Assembly: GCA_009760885.1 (NCBI GenBank)
Contig: CM019704.1
Location: forward strand, 15,734,929 to 15,798,928
DNA: 64,000 nt
DNA from: Achatina immaculata
Taxonomy: Eukaryota; Mollusca; Gastropoda; Stylommatophora; Achatinidae
Direction of reading: 5' to 3'
Under the pieces are notes generated by a model. The model made no database searches. It was not told where the DNA came from and saw only the letters and a program-made list of their open reading frames with translations. Shown here one piece after another: positions 54,795 through 64,000 of the stretch; the first letter of the stretch is position 1, and the number at the start of each line of letters is the position of its first letter. Both the position numbers and the translations under genes were made by a program.

Positions 54795-56690
54795 TTTAAA
54801 AAAAAAACAGACTTGGATTGCCTATGCTGTGAAATAGGTATGTACAATATTTGTTTGTGAAACAGTACAAACTCACTCACTCGTCTGCGCCTTGATTTCT
54901 GTGTAATATAAATCTTTAACGTTTGGCCGTCAATAAAATGCGAAATTGTCTGGAGAAACAAATTTGTCTTAGCTTATAATTTGTGTGTGTTTGTGTGCAT
55001 GCGTCAACGTCGTGCCGCAGGAAGAGACAGAGACGTTCTGTTTTGGTGCTGGAGTAAAAGCGCGGGTCTTGATATGTAATGGGGGTATAGTTGGAAAAGT
55101 GAATGAAGTACAGTATTTTCATGTTATGTGTACTTATTATGTATCAAAATAACTTAAAACGTATGAAGATTTCATAAATGCAGAGTTTTTTTGGGGGGAA
55201 AGAAGAAGTAATGTGATGTTTTTAGACAATAATTGTGTCATATTTACCATCGGCTAGATCTAGGGTACAGTATGTATCATCTGAGGTGCCTAGAACTACC
55301 TGTCGATCTCGTCTTGTGATTGTATGTGCCTTTCTTCCTAAAATGATGTCTGAAATAACCTTCTAACTACTTTTTCAGTCGTCCAATATGTCTAAATCTA
55401 CTTGGGATACGTTAAAGAACAGTGGTCTGGTCACAGGGTATGTCCATATACCTATCTAAACACCAAAAATTGAAAATTCAAGACCATCACTTTGATTTTC
55501 TCTTTTCTCCCTCGTTACTAGGCACTCTTCGGCCATGATGAACAGGGTCACGAGTCATGCGCACTAAATGTTTAGAATCTAAAAGTTACACTATTACGAA
55601 ACAAAGCATGTAGCGAAAAATAGTCACAAGGCACTATAGACACAAACTGGAAGTGACCATTTTTAGTCATTAGGCACGGGAAGAGTTACATGTAACAAGA
55701 GCGGTTGGCAGCCATGTTCCCAGGCAGGTGTTTGTGTGGCAAACTTAGGGGGAAGGAGACCACGTGGTGGAGCTCAAATGAGATATAAAAAAGTCAAAAA
55801 AAGAGATATTTATGTCACTCACGTGGTCTACTTGTGAACGACTGTCATATAGAGAGCAACTCTATGCATGGGCGCAGCATCATTTTATGAGAAAATGAGG
55901 ACCAAATTTGAAATTAGAATATGGAATTGCAAGAAAACTGGACCTCTCCAACGCATATACTGCTAGAATGGGCGGCTGAGTAAATCCAAAACTGGTTGAG
56001 TCCGCCATTGTAGGAAACTGCCCAGCAAGACGATGTTTAGCAAACCCCACAGTAAATTTCTGCTTGTTTTAATCTCTCTTTCTCTCTCTCCCCTCCCCCT
56101 TACATGCAAGCATGGAAAAATTTTACTCCATACTTTTTTACCTTTAGTACCCTGACAGTGTATTATTTGGTATGTTTCACAATGAGAGCAAGTACTGCCA
56201 AATTTCAGCAGCCTAAATTCTTATCACAAAGGAAGCTACGTCAGGACATCATATCGGAAACCATGCATTCTCTGGTCCCTCTTTTCATGAACGGGACAGA
56301 AATCTGGTCACTTTTTGTCCCCCCCAAAAAAACAAACTGATTCATATGTGACCTTGGAAATGTCTTTTTTTCTGTCAGGTAGAAAATATAAAGTTTGTTG
56401 ATACTCATGAGCCCGCACAAATTTAATTCAGATAACTAATCTGAGATGTCTTTTCTTTCCTTCTAAGTTGCAGTTTGTAATTAAAATGTTGCACTTAGGG
56501 ATCAAATCACTGCTCCCCGCCTGCTACATCAAATCACTGCTCCCTGCCTGCCAAGAAACAGAAACCAATCACATATAAACATTTCAACTTTACATAGATA
56601 TAACAGTCTCCGAGTAAATACTTCATTTTGTTCCAGTGTTGGACAATCACATCAAAATATTTTTTTAAAATATCTGAAAGTTCAGTTTGA
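54795..56690. other. No gene recognised
   Basis: AT-rich DNA; short frames only. Nothing resembling a known family, RNA gene or array was found. Confidence 0.5.
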
Positions 56691-56694
56691 ATTT

Positions 56695-56910
56695 TCTTTC
56701 TTCTTCGTCTTCCTCAGCTTTCCAGGCCACTAAGGCTCATTGGATTCCTAATCTTATCTCTCCAGCTGGTGACATCAACTTCCTGTACATCCTCTTCTAT
56801 GTTGACTTTCCATCTCTCTCTACTTCTCAGTCTTGTTTCCTTCATCTCTTGCACATTTATCATTTGTATTTGTCTCTTCTCTTCTATTCTTCTACTGAGG
56901 CTGGTTGCTA
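56695..56910 (-). pseudogene. LINE C-terminal fragment, minus strand
   Basis: The reverse complement reads QEMKETRLRSRERWKVNIEE then DVQEVDVTSWRDKIRN, matching the G.P..RW..N..ED..E.GV.SWR end of LINE ORF2 and the copy at 58040. It is short and diverged. Confidence 0.65.
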
Positions 56911-57536
56911 TTCTGCTGGATTAAAATGCTCAGCCTGCTATTTATGGATCTCTCTAGTGCACTATTCTTTATACAATGCTTCCTTACCAAAATCTTCAAT
57001 TTCTCTCACAGTTTCACAGAAATGACAGACCAATACACAAATAATTACTGCTGCAACAACTTTAATGTTCTTATCATTCATCTCACAGCCATTACAAAAC
57101 TTAACTTCACTGCCATTTTGGCTCAACCAAAACTCGCTAACACTTGTTACAAAAATAATGCTACTCATATGTTTAATGCTAACTGAAGCTCATCCTACAA
57201 CAAATAATGTTCAACTCTGATTTTAATCCTAAAATATGTACAAATAGTAAATTTTCCTAAACTAATCATTTCACATGCTAATGTTCAAACAAGACACTGA
57301 AATTTTACAGGTGAATCCACTGCTTAAAAAAATTAACTGTACCAATTCAAGTACAAAATAAGCAGTCATTTATATAAGAAAACATCCAACAGCCTTCTCA
57401 CCCTTACATCTGTTCACCCAATATACACAAGCACTCACACATGTATAAATATTTACATGCCAATATTTACACTGAACAGATTCATATATGTGCATGTATG
57501 ATAAGTGTGCCATGGTGATGCTCATCAGTTTCACAC

Positions 57537-57715
57537 CTGTCTGGAATTCTTTCCCACCGACCAGCAATGGGGTCAACCCAGCCTAAAAAAAAATTGATAC
57601 CTGGGGTTTCCCTAGGAAAACAAAGGCAGCGAGGCCAGATGCTGACATCCCTTGCTCAAATGCTGCAGTGGCCTAGAAATGTGAAGGCACTAACACTTCA
57701 CACCTCCTATTCTCA
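57537..57715 (+). mobile_element. SINE family C, 5'-truncated copy
   Basis: The plus strand carries ccgaccagcaatggggtcaa, cccagcctaaaaaaa, ggtttccctaggaaaac and cctagaaatgtgaaggcac, the body and 3' part of family C without the tRNA head. A minisatellite follows immediately. Confidence 0.8.
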
Positions 57716-57925
57716 CAACTAATGACTAAAGACTTACTATAATCTTCTCACAACTAATGACTAAAGACTTATTATAATCTTCTCACAACTAATGACCAAA
57801 AACTTACTATAATCTTCTCACAACTAATGACTAAAGACTTACTATAATCTTCTCATAACTAATGACTAGACTTACTATAATCTTCTCACAACTAATGACT
57901 AAAGACTTACTATAATCTTCTCAGA
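57715..57925. repeat. Minisatellite, ~34-bp unit, 6 copies
   Basis: Units tcttctcacaactaatgact followed by aaagacttactataa, starting at the 3' end of the SINE. Confidence 0.88.
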
Positions 57926-58044
57926 ATATATTTATTCTATTCATTCCTTCTACAAATACTGAAACTTTTGATTGAACGCTTAAATTTTTGAAACTCAATG
58001 TTAAGGCATTTAAAAAAATAATAATTATGCCAATATATCAAAAC

Positions 58045-58283
58045 TGCTACTTCTTCTTCTTCTTCAGCTTTCCCAGCCATTAGGGCTCATTGCTGCTGAT
58101 AAAAATCTGCCTCCATTCCTCTATATTCCTAATCTTCTCTCTCCAGCTCGTGACACCAATTTCTTTTATATCCTCTTCTCTGTTGTCTTTCCATCTCTGT
58201 CTCGGTCTACACCTTGGTCTTGTTTCTCTGACCTCTTGTACGTACAAAACGCTGGTGTACAACATATGTACCAAACGCACCAC
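58045..58283 (-). pseudogene. LINE C-terminal fragment, minus strand
   Basis: The minus strand is open for QEVRETRPRCRPRQRWKDNR, EEDIKEIGVTSWREKIRN and IEEWRQIFISSNEP before the stop, then a GAA-rich tail. It is related to the fragment at 56695. Confidence 0.75.
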
Positions 58284-58289
58284 ATGAAG

Positions 58290-59575
58290 AGTATAAAATG
58301 GCTACGCTTCAACTCTTTCACACCAATCAAAAATGTCAGTTAAAGATAAAGCACAAAATGTCTTCAAGGCAGCTTTTCTAATCATATACAGTCTCGTAAA
58401 ATAAAATAAATGCAAAAACAAAAGGTCAGCACAGAAACAGGTTGAATCATAAAACTAGTGTTATTAAGATATTACTGTCTTGACACTAAGGTAAATTTAG
58501 ATATAATGTACTATGCTGGAGTCAAATATGATCTGGCAATGAAGTATTCCATATGTCAAAACAAAATTTCTTATGTACATTTCTTAAATGAACAAGCTTT
58601 TCCTTTTATACCTGAAAGCTATCAACTTTTTACATTTTTTCTGCTGTTTATAGAGATTCCTATGCTTCAGAATGCTCTGTCAGATAACACATACAATTAA
58701 ATCTTTCAAACAGAATGATATTAAAAAAAAAAGTTTTATTACAAGCTGGAATGTATAACTAACCCCAAGTAATCTTTGGGGCTTTATATTTGCTCACATG
58801 ATTGCTAGCTCACAGATAGCTTAAAAATTAATCTCTTCAAAGGTGCCAAAATGGAACAAACAATTAATTACACTGCCAAACATTGTACACTACACCATCA
58901 TGAGGGATGTCCGAACAAGATGGAGATCACAGCAACAACTGACAAAAATTCAAAGTAAAGAGAATGGAAAGGTGATAAACTCAGAAGATAACCAGACAAA
59001 TCTTGCAGCTAGGCAGGGCCGTGAATAACTGACACATGTATATTTTTAAAAAATACAAACAAGCACAAGTAATCTAAACTTTTCAGCGCCTTACCTCTGA
59101 AAAAGGAACATAAAATGTTTTGTTTAACCTTAATCGCCATTATAAAAACATGCTAAAATGAAATACTGACAGAAAACTACCAGGTGGGAATGTCAGTCAA
59201 ATGATACAGATGATATGTAAATGCTTATAAATCACATGATGATGCACATATTCTCATTAATCATTTATTTACAGATATAATTTGTACATTAGGTACATGT
59301 AGAATTACCTATGGGTTGAATTTAACAAACTTCATCAAATATGAAAGAGTGAAATAATGGAATTAGGAGTTTCAATTATAACAACAAAAAATAAGTGTAA
59401 ATGAGCAAACATATGTGTATGCTATTTGCTGAACATGTGTAACAATGACTTATAAACAAGTTGCTATCACAAGATACAATTACACTTCTCAAATATATAC
59501 ATAAGCCCAAAGCTCTGATAAGGTAACATTCTGCTGAAATAATGTACATCACAGTCAAGAAAATACTACATTTAT
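58290..59575. other. No gene recognised
   Basis: AT-rich DNA that could include 3' UTR of the adiponectin receptor gene. No repeat array or supported exon. Confidence 0.4.
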
Positions 59576-59579
59576 TTTG

Positions 59580-59835
59580 TGGCCTGGTTGGCAGAATGGT
59601 CAGATGTTTGGCCTACTAATCCAGTGAAACTGGCTTCAAGATCCAGCAGTGGGGATTTTTTTCTGATCCATTCAACCTCTAAAAAAATGGGTACCAGAAA
59701 AATCTGGGAACTGTGGCCAGGTATGATAATGACCAAATCACACTTTCATGTGTCAAAGGTCTTGGCAATATGGGCCTAACAATGTACCCCCAATATGCCT
59801 TAATGGCATGGATACGCAGATTTTACTTTTCATCT
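59580..59835 (+). mobile_element. tRNA-derived SINE (family A), copy 2
   Basis: Begins ggcctggttggcagaatggt, then ctactaatccagtgaaactg and caagatccagcagtgggga. The body (aaatgggtaccagaaaaatc, cacactttcatgtgtcaaag, aatatgccttaatggcatgg) aligns with 40609-40894 in opposite orientation. More diverged than that copy. Confidence 0.85.
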
Positions 59836-59839
59836 TTTT

Positions 59840-60670
59840 TTTTTTTTACACGTATCTTACGGTAAACATGCTAAAATGTTTTTATATTACATATAAAGTT
59901 GGATGCACAAAATCTGGAGATTATGCTCTGGTCTTCATAATAATATCCCCACTGTACTGTTATCCGTCCCAGTACTTATCACTGCATCAGATAAATAAAA
60001 AGTGATGACTTATTACACTCTGTCAAATAAAATAATAAATGTGAAAAAAAAAAACCCTTAAAATGTATTATGTTGTTTTACTAGTGGTTTTCCCACCACT
60101 CTCACTGCATCAGACAAGTGATACGTGACAGTTACTTACACTCTGGCAAATAAGAAAACCACAAACATCTGTCATGGAGTTTTACTCCTGCCTCTCTTTC
60201 ATTATCAACTGGGAGAAAAAGACTGAATCTCAAGAGATATACTCGGTGCTTGAGTCTGAATATATGAGTAGTAAGTCTTTGTGATGGACAAACACTTTCA
60301 CTTATAATGAATCAGGGACAGGTACCACCTCTATATTTTTAGGTACAAAAATCAACAAATATGTCATGATATTGTAAAGAAAAATAAAATGTACTATACT
60401 ATAAAGCAAAGACAAATAAACTTGATTTATGCTCAGTAAAGATTTTTAAAATAAATAAATTTAACCACTGTGCACCCTTTTTTTTTTGCATTCTTATTTT
60501 GGCAGCAGAAAGGTTGATGGGCAAGGAACAGAATATTTTATTTTCATTAATTTTTCCACAATTTTATGTCAGGAAAACAGAAACCTAAACACCTAGCAAA
60601 AGGATGAAGGTATTTCAGTGTATGCAGTCTTACAACAAATGAAGAAATCCCATGTGGTTAAACTGTGGAC
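59840..60670. other. No gene recognised
   Basis: AT-rich DNA between the SINE and the mariner element. Confidence 0.4.
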
Positions 60671-60678
60671 AATGTATA

Positions 60679-60708
60679 CACGGTCTGACAATTAAGCAAT
60701 GATACTGA
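60679..60708 (+). repeat. Mariner left terminal inverted repeat
   Basis: CACGGTCTGACAATTAAGCA followed by atgatactg. It differs from the right repeat at about five positions. Confidence 0.88.
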
Positions 60709-60858
60709 TTTTATTATGGCCAAGACAAAAATGCCATCTGTGAAGCAAAGTAATCTTCATCTATGATCTGGCAACTTTTCATCGCTGCCTGATAAGCAGA
60801 TGACAAACAGGCCATCATTCTGCTGACCTAGTTAGAAGTGCATTGTCATGTAACCAGC

Positions 60859-61810
60859 ATGGAGCAAAAACCTAACATTAAATTCTGTTTAAAATTTGGA
60901 ACAAGTGCCATTGATGAGACAAGTTTATGGGGATAACTATTTATCTCATGCACAGATATTCAGGTGGTATTCACGATTCAAAAGTGGTGTGGAAACAACT
61001 AAAATGCAATTAGACATGGACACTCACTTTCTGTTCATAATGAGGAACTCCTTGCAAAAGTCAGAGAACGGATATAAGAAGATCGTTGTTTGACTGTGAG
61101 GATGATGGCAGATGAATCTGGCGTTAACTGAAAGACCATTCATGGAGATTTGGGCAACAAAAAAGTTGCTTGCCGGTCTGTATCATGTGCACTGTCCGAT
61201 GACCAAAAACATCAGTGTGTTGAGTACGCAAAAGATATCATCAAAACGTGTCGCAGAAATAAACATTTCTTAAATCTGATTGTTGCAGAAGATGAAACGT
61301 GGATTTTCTGCTATGATCCCACAACTAAACACCAAAACGCTCAGTGGAAGTCATCATCATCACCACAGGGCACAAAATTTCATCTTCAAAAGTCGAAAGT
61401 GAAGACAATGTTGGTGTGCGTCTACAACAGCAAAGGAGTTATTATAAAGAGCTTATTTCAGAGGGACAGACTGTCACTGCCAAAGTTTATTCAAGTATTT
61501 TGAAACACCTACTGAAAAAAGGATTCTCTGAGTCCAATACGAGTATTCAACACCTGGCAGTTTTTTCCTTCTTCATGATAATGCACCGGCTCACCAAGGG
61601 GTAGTTGTTCAGGAATTTTTGGCCCAAAAACAAGTGTGTGTTCTCAACCATCCACCCTATTCACCAGATTTGTCTCCCTGCAATTATTTTCTATCCCAAA
61701 ATTAAAGTTACCATTGAAAGGACACTTCTTTGACAATACTGATGACATCCAAAGGGTCGTAACATCGAATTTAAGAGCCATACCAACAGAAGGTCGTTCT
61801 AGTGTTTGTT
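60859..61810 (+). pseudogene. Mariner transposase (DD34D), frameshifted
   Basis: ATG at 60859 opens MEQKPNIKFCLKFGTSAIDE. After frame changes come VYGDNYLSHAQIFRWYSRFK (helix-turn-helix region), VRERI-EDRCLTVRMMADES, LIVAEDETWIFCYDPTTKHQ (first Asp), LLHDNAPAHQG as read across the frameshift at ~61570 (second Asp) and HPPYSPDLSPCNYFLFPK (third Asp). The three catalytic Asp positions are retained, but at least four frame breaks and a stop make it inactive. The GRPST block between the DNA-binding and catalytic domains is deleted. Confidence 0.9.
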
Positions 61811-61905
61811 AGATCATGCCACTCGCTGTATCAATGTACAAGGGGCTTACTTTGAATAAAACACAGGTTATATCTTCAACTGTTTATTTTATTTTTTAAT
61901 GTAAT

Positions 61906-61934
61906 TAGTCTCATTACTTAATTGTCTGACCTTG
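61906..61934 (-). repeat. Mariner right terminal inverted repeat
   Basis: Reverse complement CAAGGTCAGACAATTAAGTA followed by atgagact matches the left repeat. Confidence 0.88.
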
Positions 61935-61939
61935 TATTG

Positions 61940-63358
61940 TTCAATCAAATGAATTCACAATGATTAACATTTTCTGTACGTTCTCAGAACAAGGCCCCAG
62001 GAGCAAATTTTGCTCAAATGAGTATCTCATAACAAAAATTTCTTTAACAGAAATTCACATCATCCAGAAGAGGGGAAAAAAAACTACCCTAACATCATTT
62101 AATTGATGATGTTTTTTTTGCAAATCACTTTGCTGTAAGATGAGGCAGACACCAAATATAAATGTTATAAATGAAAAGATTATAAATGAAAATTTGTACA
62201 TGAGTTTGAGATTCCTTGAGCTGAGCTAGATGTATGAACATTTGTTCATAATCATGAACTACGGGAAATAAAAAAATACAGTAGAATGGCTCTTAACCAG
62301 CAACAACAGGACTTTACTAATTCCAGATATAAGATTCTGCCAGATAAATGAATAAGTATTTCAAGAATTTACCCGTTCATGCTTTGTGATGCCAGTGCAC
62401 ACCACTTGTGTAATACATGACATAATTCTTCACAACGGTGTTGGTGTACAGTTTTCTGAAATTTATGCAGCTTTTGTAGATTCTGTTTGGTTCATGAATC
62501 TCTAGAGTTGACAATTTTTTTTTTTATTTATGTCATACAAAACTGAAATTCCAACTTTATATTCCCCATTAATTGCATTCTGCTGACCATTCTCTCCATT
62601 TTCTCCAGCAATTCAAGTTTTAACATGAGAATGAGAATATTTCTTTTACATTTCGTGGGGGTAGCCATAGCAACACTACCTGGACTAGGAGCATACATTT
62701 ATGAATGCAGTTTGTTGGCACAATATACACAACAACCCATGTGATCTCTCTTAGCCAATGAGTTGCCGGGAGTATTGTCTCACGCAACTTGGCTGTACAT
62801 ACGATGGTGTTACAGAATGCAAGCCCACTGCATATTTTTCTTACCTCATATGCCTAAATTTCCAGTTTAAATTTAGACCTTTGAAAGTGTCGTTTTAGTA
62901 CTGTTGGTTAATTTGGTGCCTGTTAAGAGAGATTTTACTGTATACTTCCAAGCTTGAGAGAGTATTTCATTAAGTCAAATGATTCTAATAAAATATTCAT
63001 TTAAACAGAAAAAAACATACACAAACTGTTTCTTATTTCCTCTGTACTCCCAATTTCTGGAAAAACCACATAAACATGTATATACATCCACATCTGAGAT
63101 GTCTGATGGACAAGTTGAGAGGATTGCACACAAACACATACACTCATAATACAAATGCAACATTCTATGCTCAAACACCAGCAGAAAGCTGTAGCAAACT
63201 TTGAACAATTAATCCTCCAGGTCTCAGTCATAAACCACACTCAAATACTTATCAATACATTCTTTCTCCAACTGCAGTGTGTGCTGTAAGTTTCTGGCTA
63301 ATACATGAGATAGAACACAAGAACTACAGTATCATACAACGAAGAACAAGTAGCCACA
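61940..63358. other. Probable 3' flank of the adiponectin receptor gene
   Basis: AT-rich, non-repetitive DNA directly 3' of the stop codon on the minus strand. It may be 3' UTR, but transcript end signals could not be pinned down. Confidence 0.4.
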
Positions 63359-63487
63359 TCACAGCTCCAGTTCTCTGGCAATGCATTCTCCCAGGGTGAG
63401 CCGGTAGTTGGCAATCTCAGATATCCCATGGTAGTGGACAAATGCAGCAGCCAGGACAAACACATGAAAAATCTGGTGGCTCTGGAA
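63359..63487 (-). CDS. Adiponectin receptor (PAQR family), last coding exon
   Basis: On the minus strand an AG acceptor after a pyrimidine tract (63488-63489) opens a 43-codon exon reading FQSHQIFHVFVLAAAFVHYH, then GISEIANYRLTLGECIARELEL and a TGA stop at 63361-63359. This matches the seventh transmembrane segment and C-terminal tail of AdipoR1/AdipoR2-type PAQR receptors, seven-transmembrane zinc-containing membrane proteins of lipid and energy signalling. The two histidines in SHQIFH correspond to the zinc ligands H337 and H341 of human AdipoR1 (family knowledge). The other exons lie beyond the right edge; no further exon was recognised between 63490 and 64000. The AT-rich DNA to the left may be a long 3' UTR, but the polyadenylation site was not determined. 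Confidence 0.87.
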   Translation of the reverse strand, partial: FQSHQIFHVFVLAAAFVHYHGISEIANYRLTLGECIARELEL

Positions 63488-63489
63488 CT

Positions 63490-64000
63490 GGAGGAGGAAA
63501 ATGAATATGTATATAAATTTCTAAACACATAAACTCCAAAACATCTTTGATGGAAACAAAAAGCTAAATGCTGGGTATCCCAGAGCTTGAATCATCAAAG
63601 TCTATGTATACTGAACAATGAAACTAAAGATTTGTGAAACCTCAAAATGAAGATTCAGAACAAGTCCTTTGTCTGAAATTTTTTTTCCAGACTCCCCTAT
63701 CTTGTTAATGTCTAAACAATTTTTGTCTTCCATTCACTGTGACTTAGGCAGACCTACATTAATGGAACTACGCTGCATATAACATATATCCTATTGTCCT
63801 TTCATCTACTGTCAGCTGTGTGTGTAATGTAATCCAGAAAGTTTCTCATTATGCATTCAGATATTCCCTACTTCTTGAGGCAATTTCCTACAATGTGATG
63901 AGTATTCATCTTTACAGATGGACTGACTGGAGTGCAATGGCAGCTGGAGTTTACAGAATAGAGCAATAATTCTTCCCTCCTCACTTTCTTTACCCCTATC
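63490..64000. other. Probable adiponectin receptor intron
   Basis: Sequence upstream of the acceptor at 63488 on the minus strand. No further receptor exon was recognised, so this is read as intron running out of the window. Confidence 0.5.

Larger units (their letters stand above)
60677..61936 (+). mobile_element. Mariner element with terminal inverted repeats
   Basis: The ends TACACGGTCTGACAATTAAG (60677) and, in reverse complement, TACAAGGTCAGACAATTAAG (61936) are inverted repeats matching over ~30 bp, with TA at the outer edges as mariner requires. At 1260 bp it has normal mariner size. The transposase inside (60859-61810) is broken. AT content is close to the surroundings. Confidence 0.92.

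Overview
This window looks like eukaryotic, AT-rich intergenic and accessory DNA from an invertebrate, most likely a mollusc and probably a gastropod. The evidence is GT/AG introns, three tRNA-derived SINE families, RTE-like and RNase H-bearing LINE remnants, mariner, Tc1 and hAT DNA transposons, a protostome-like 18S rRNA fragment, an adiponectin-receptor terminal exon, and a very high load of minisatellites. Only three protein-coding loci look like host genes. The taxonomic call is inference; no marker here fixes the genus.

Layout. 1-10 kb holds minisatellites (45, 34 and 22 bp units, and a composite CT-rich array), microsatellites, hAT-like ends, a LINE 3' end and a Tc1 remnant. 10-24 kb has an 18S rRNA fragment, LINE 3' ends (two RTE-like types), a long Tc1 pseudogene, and minisatellites, several lying next to or interrupted by mobile-element pieces. 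24-40 kb has two RTE-like LINE bodies with reverse-transcriptase domains, a deletion derivative of one of them joining endonuclease to 3' end, polypurine tracts, a hAT MITE with an 8-bp target duplication, and a 2.1-kb 38/19-bp satellite split by a LINE. 40-44 kb has a mariner pseudogene with a SINE inserted in it (9-bp target duplication) and an RNase H-type LINE in which one 33-bp coding segment has expanded to more than 20 copies.

44-55 kb is the most interesting part. A head-to-head pair of three-exon genes (minus strand 45697-47890, plus strand 51768-54162) each encodes a 92-residue secreted peptide with ten cysteines and about 23% methionine in the mature part. The cysteine spacing resembles the colipase/prokineticin-type scaffold. 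The two copies differ at seven codons, and all seven differences change the amino acid, while a neighbouring intron block is about 98% identical. That is the pattern of a fast-diverging secreted peptide family (venom, defence or metal binding are possible roles). Gene 1 is enclosed by a ~0.55-kb inverted repeat that could have mediated its inversion.

55-64 kb is AT-rich, with SINEs, LINE 3' ends, a minisatellite and a nearly full-length mariner with recognisable terminal inverted repeats. It ends with the last coding exon of an adiponectin receptor (minus strand, 63359-63487), whose other exons lie beyond the right edge.

A recurring theme is that transposable-element ends and minisatellites sit directly against each other (at least eight places), and in one case the satellite demonstrably grew out of LINE coding sequence.
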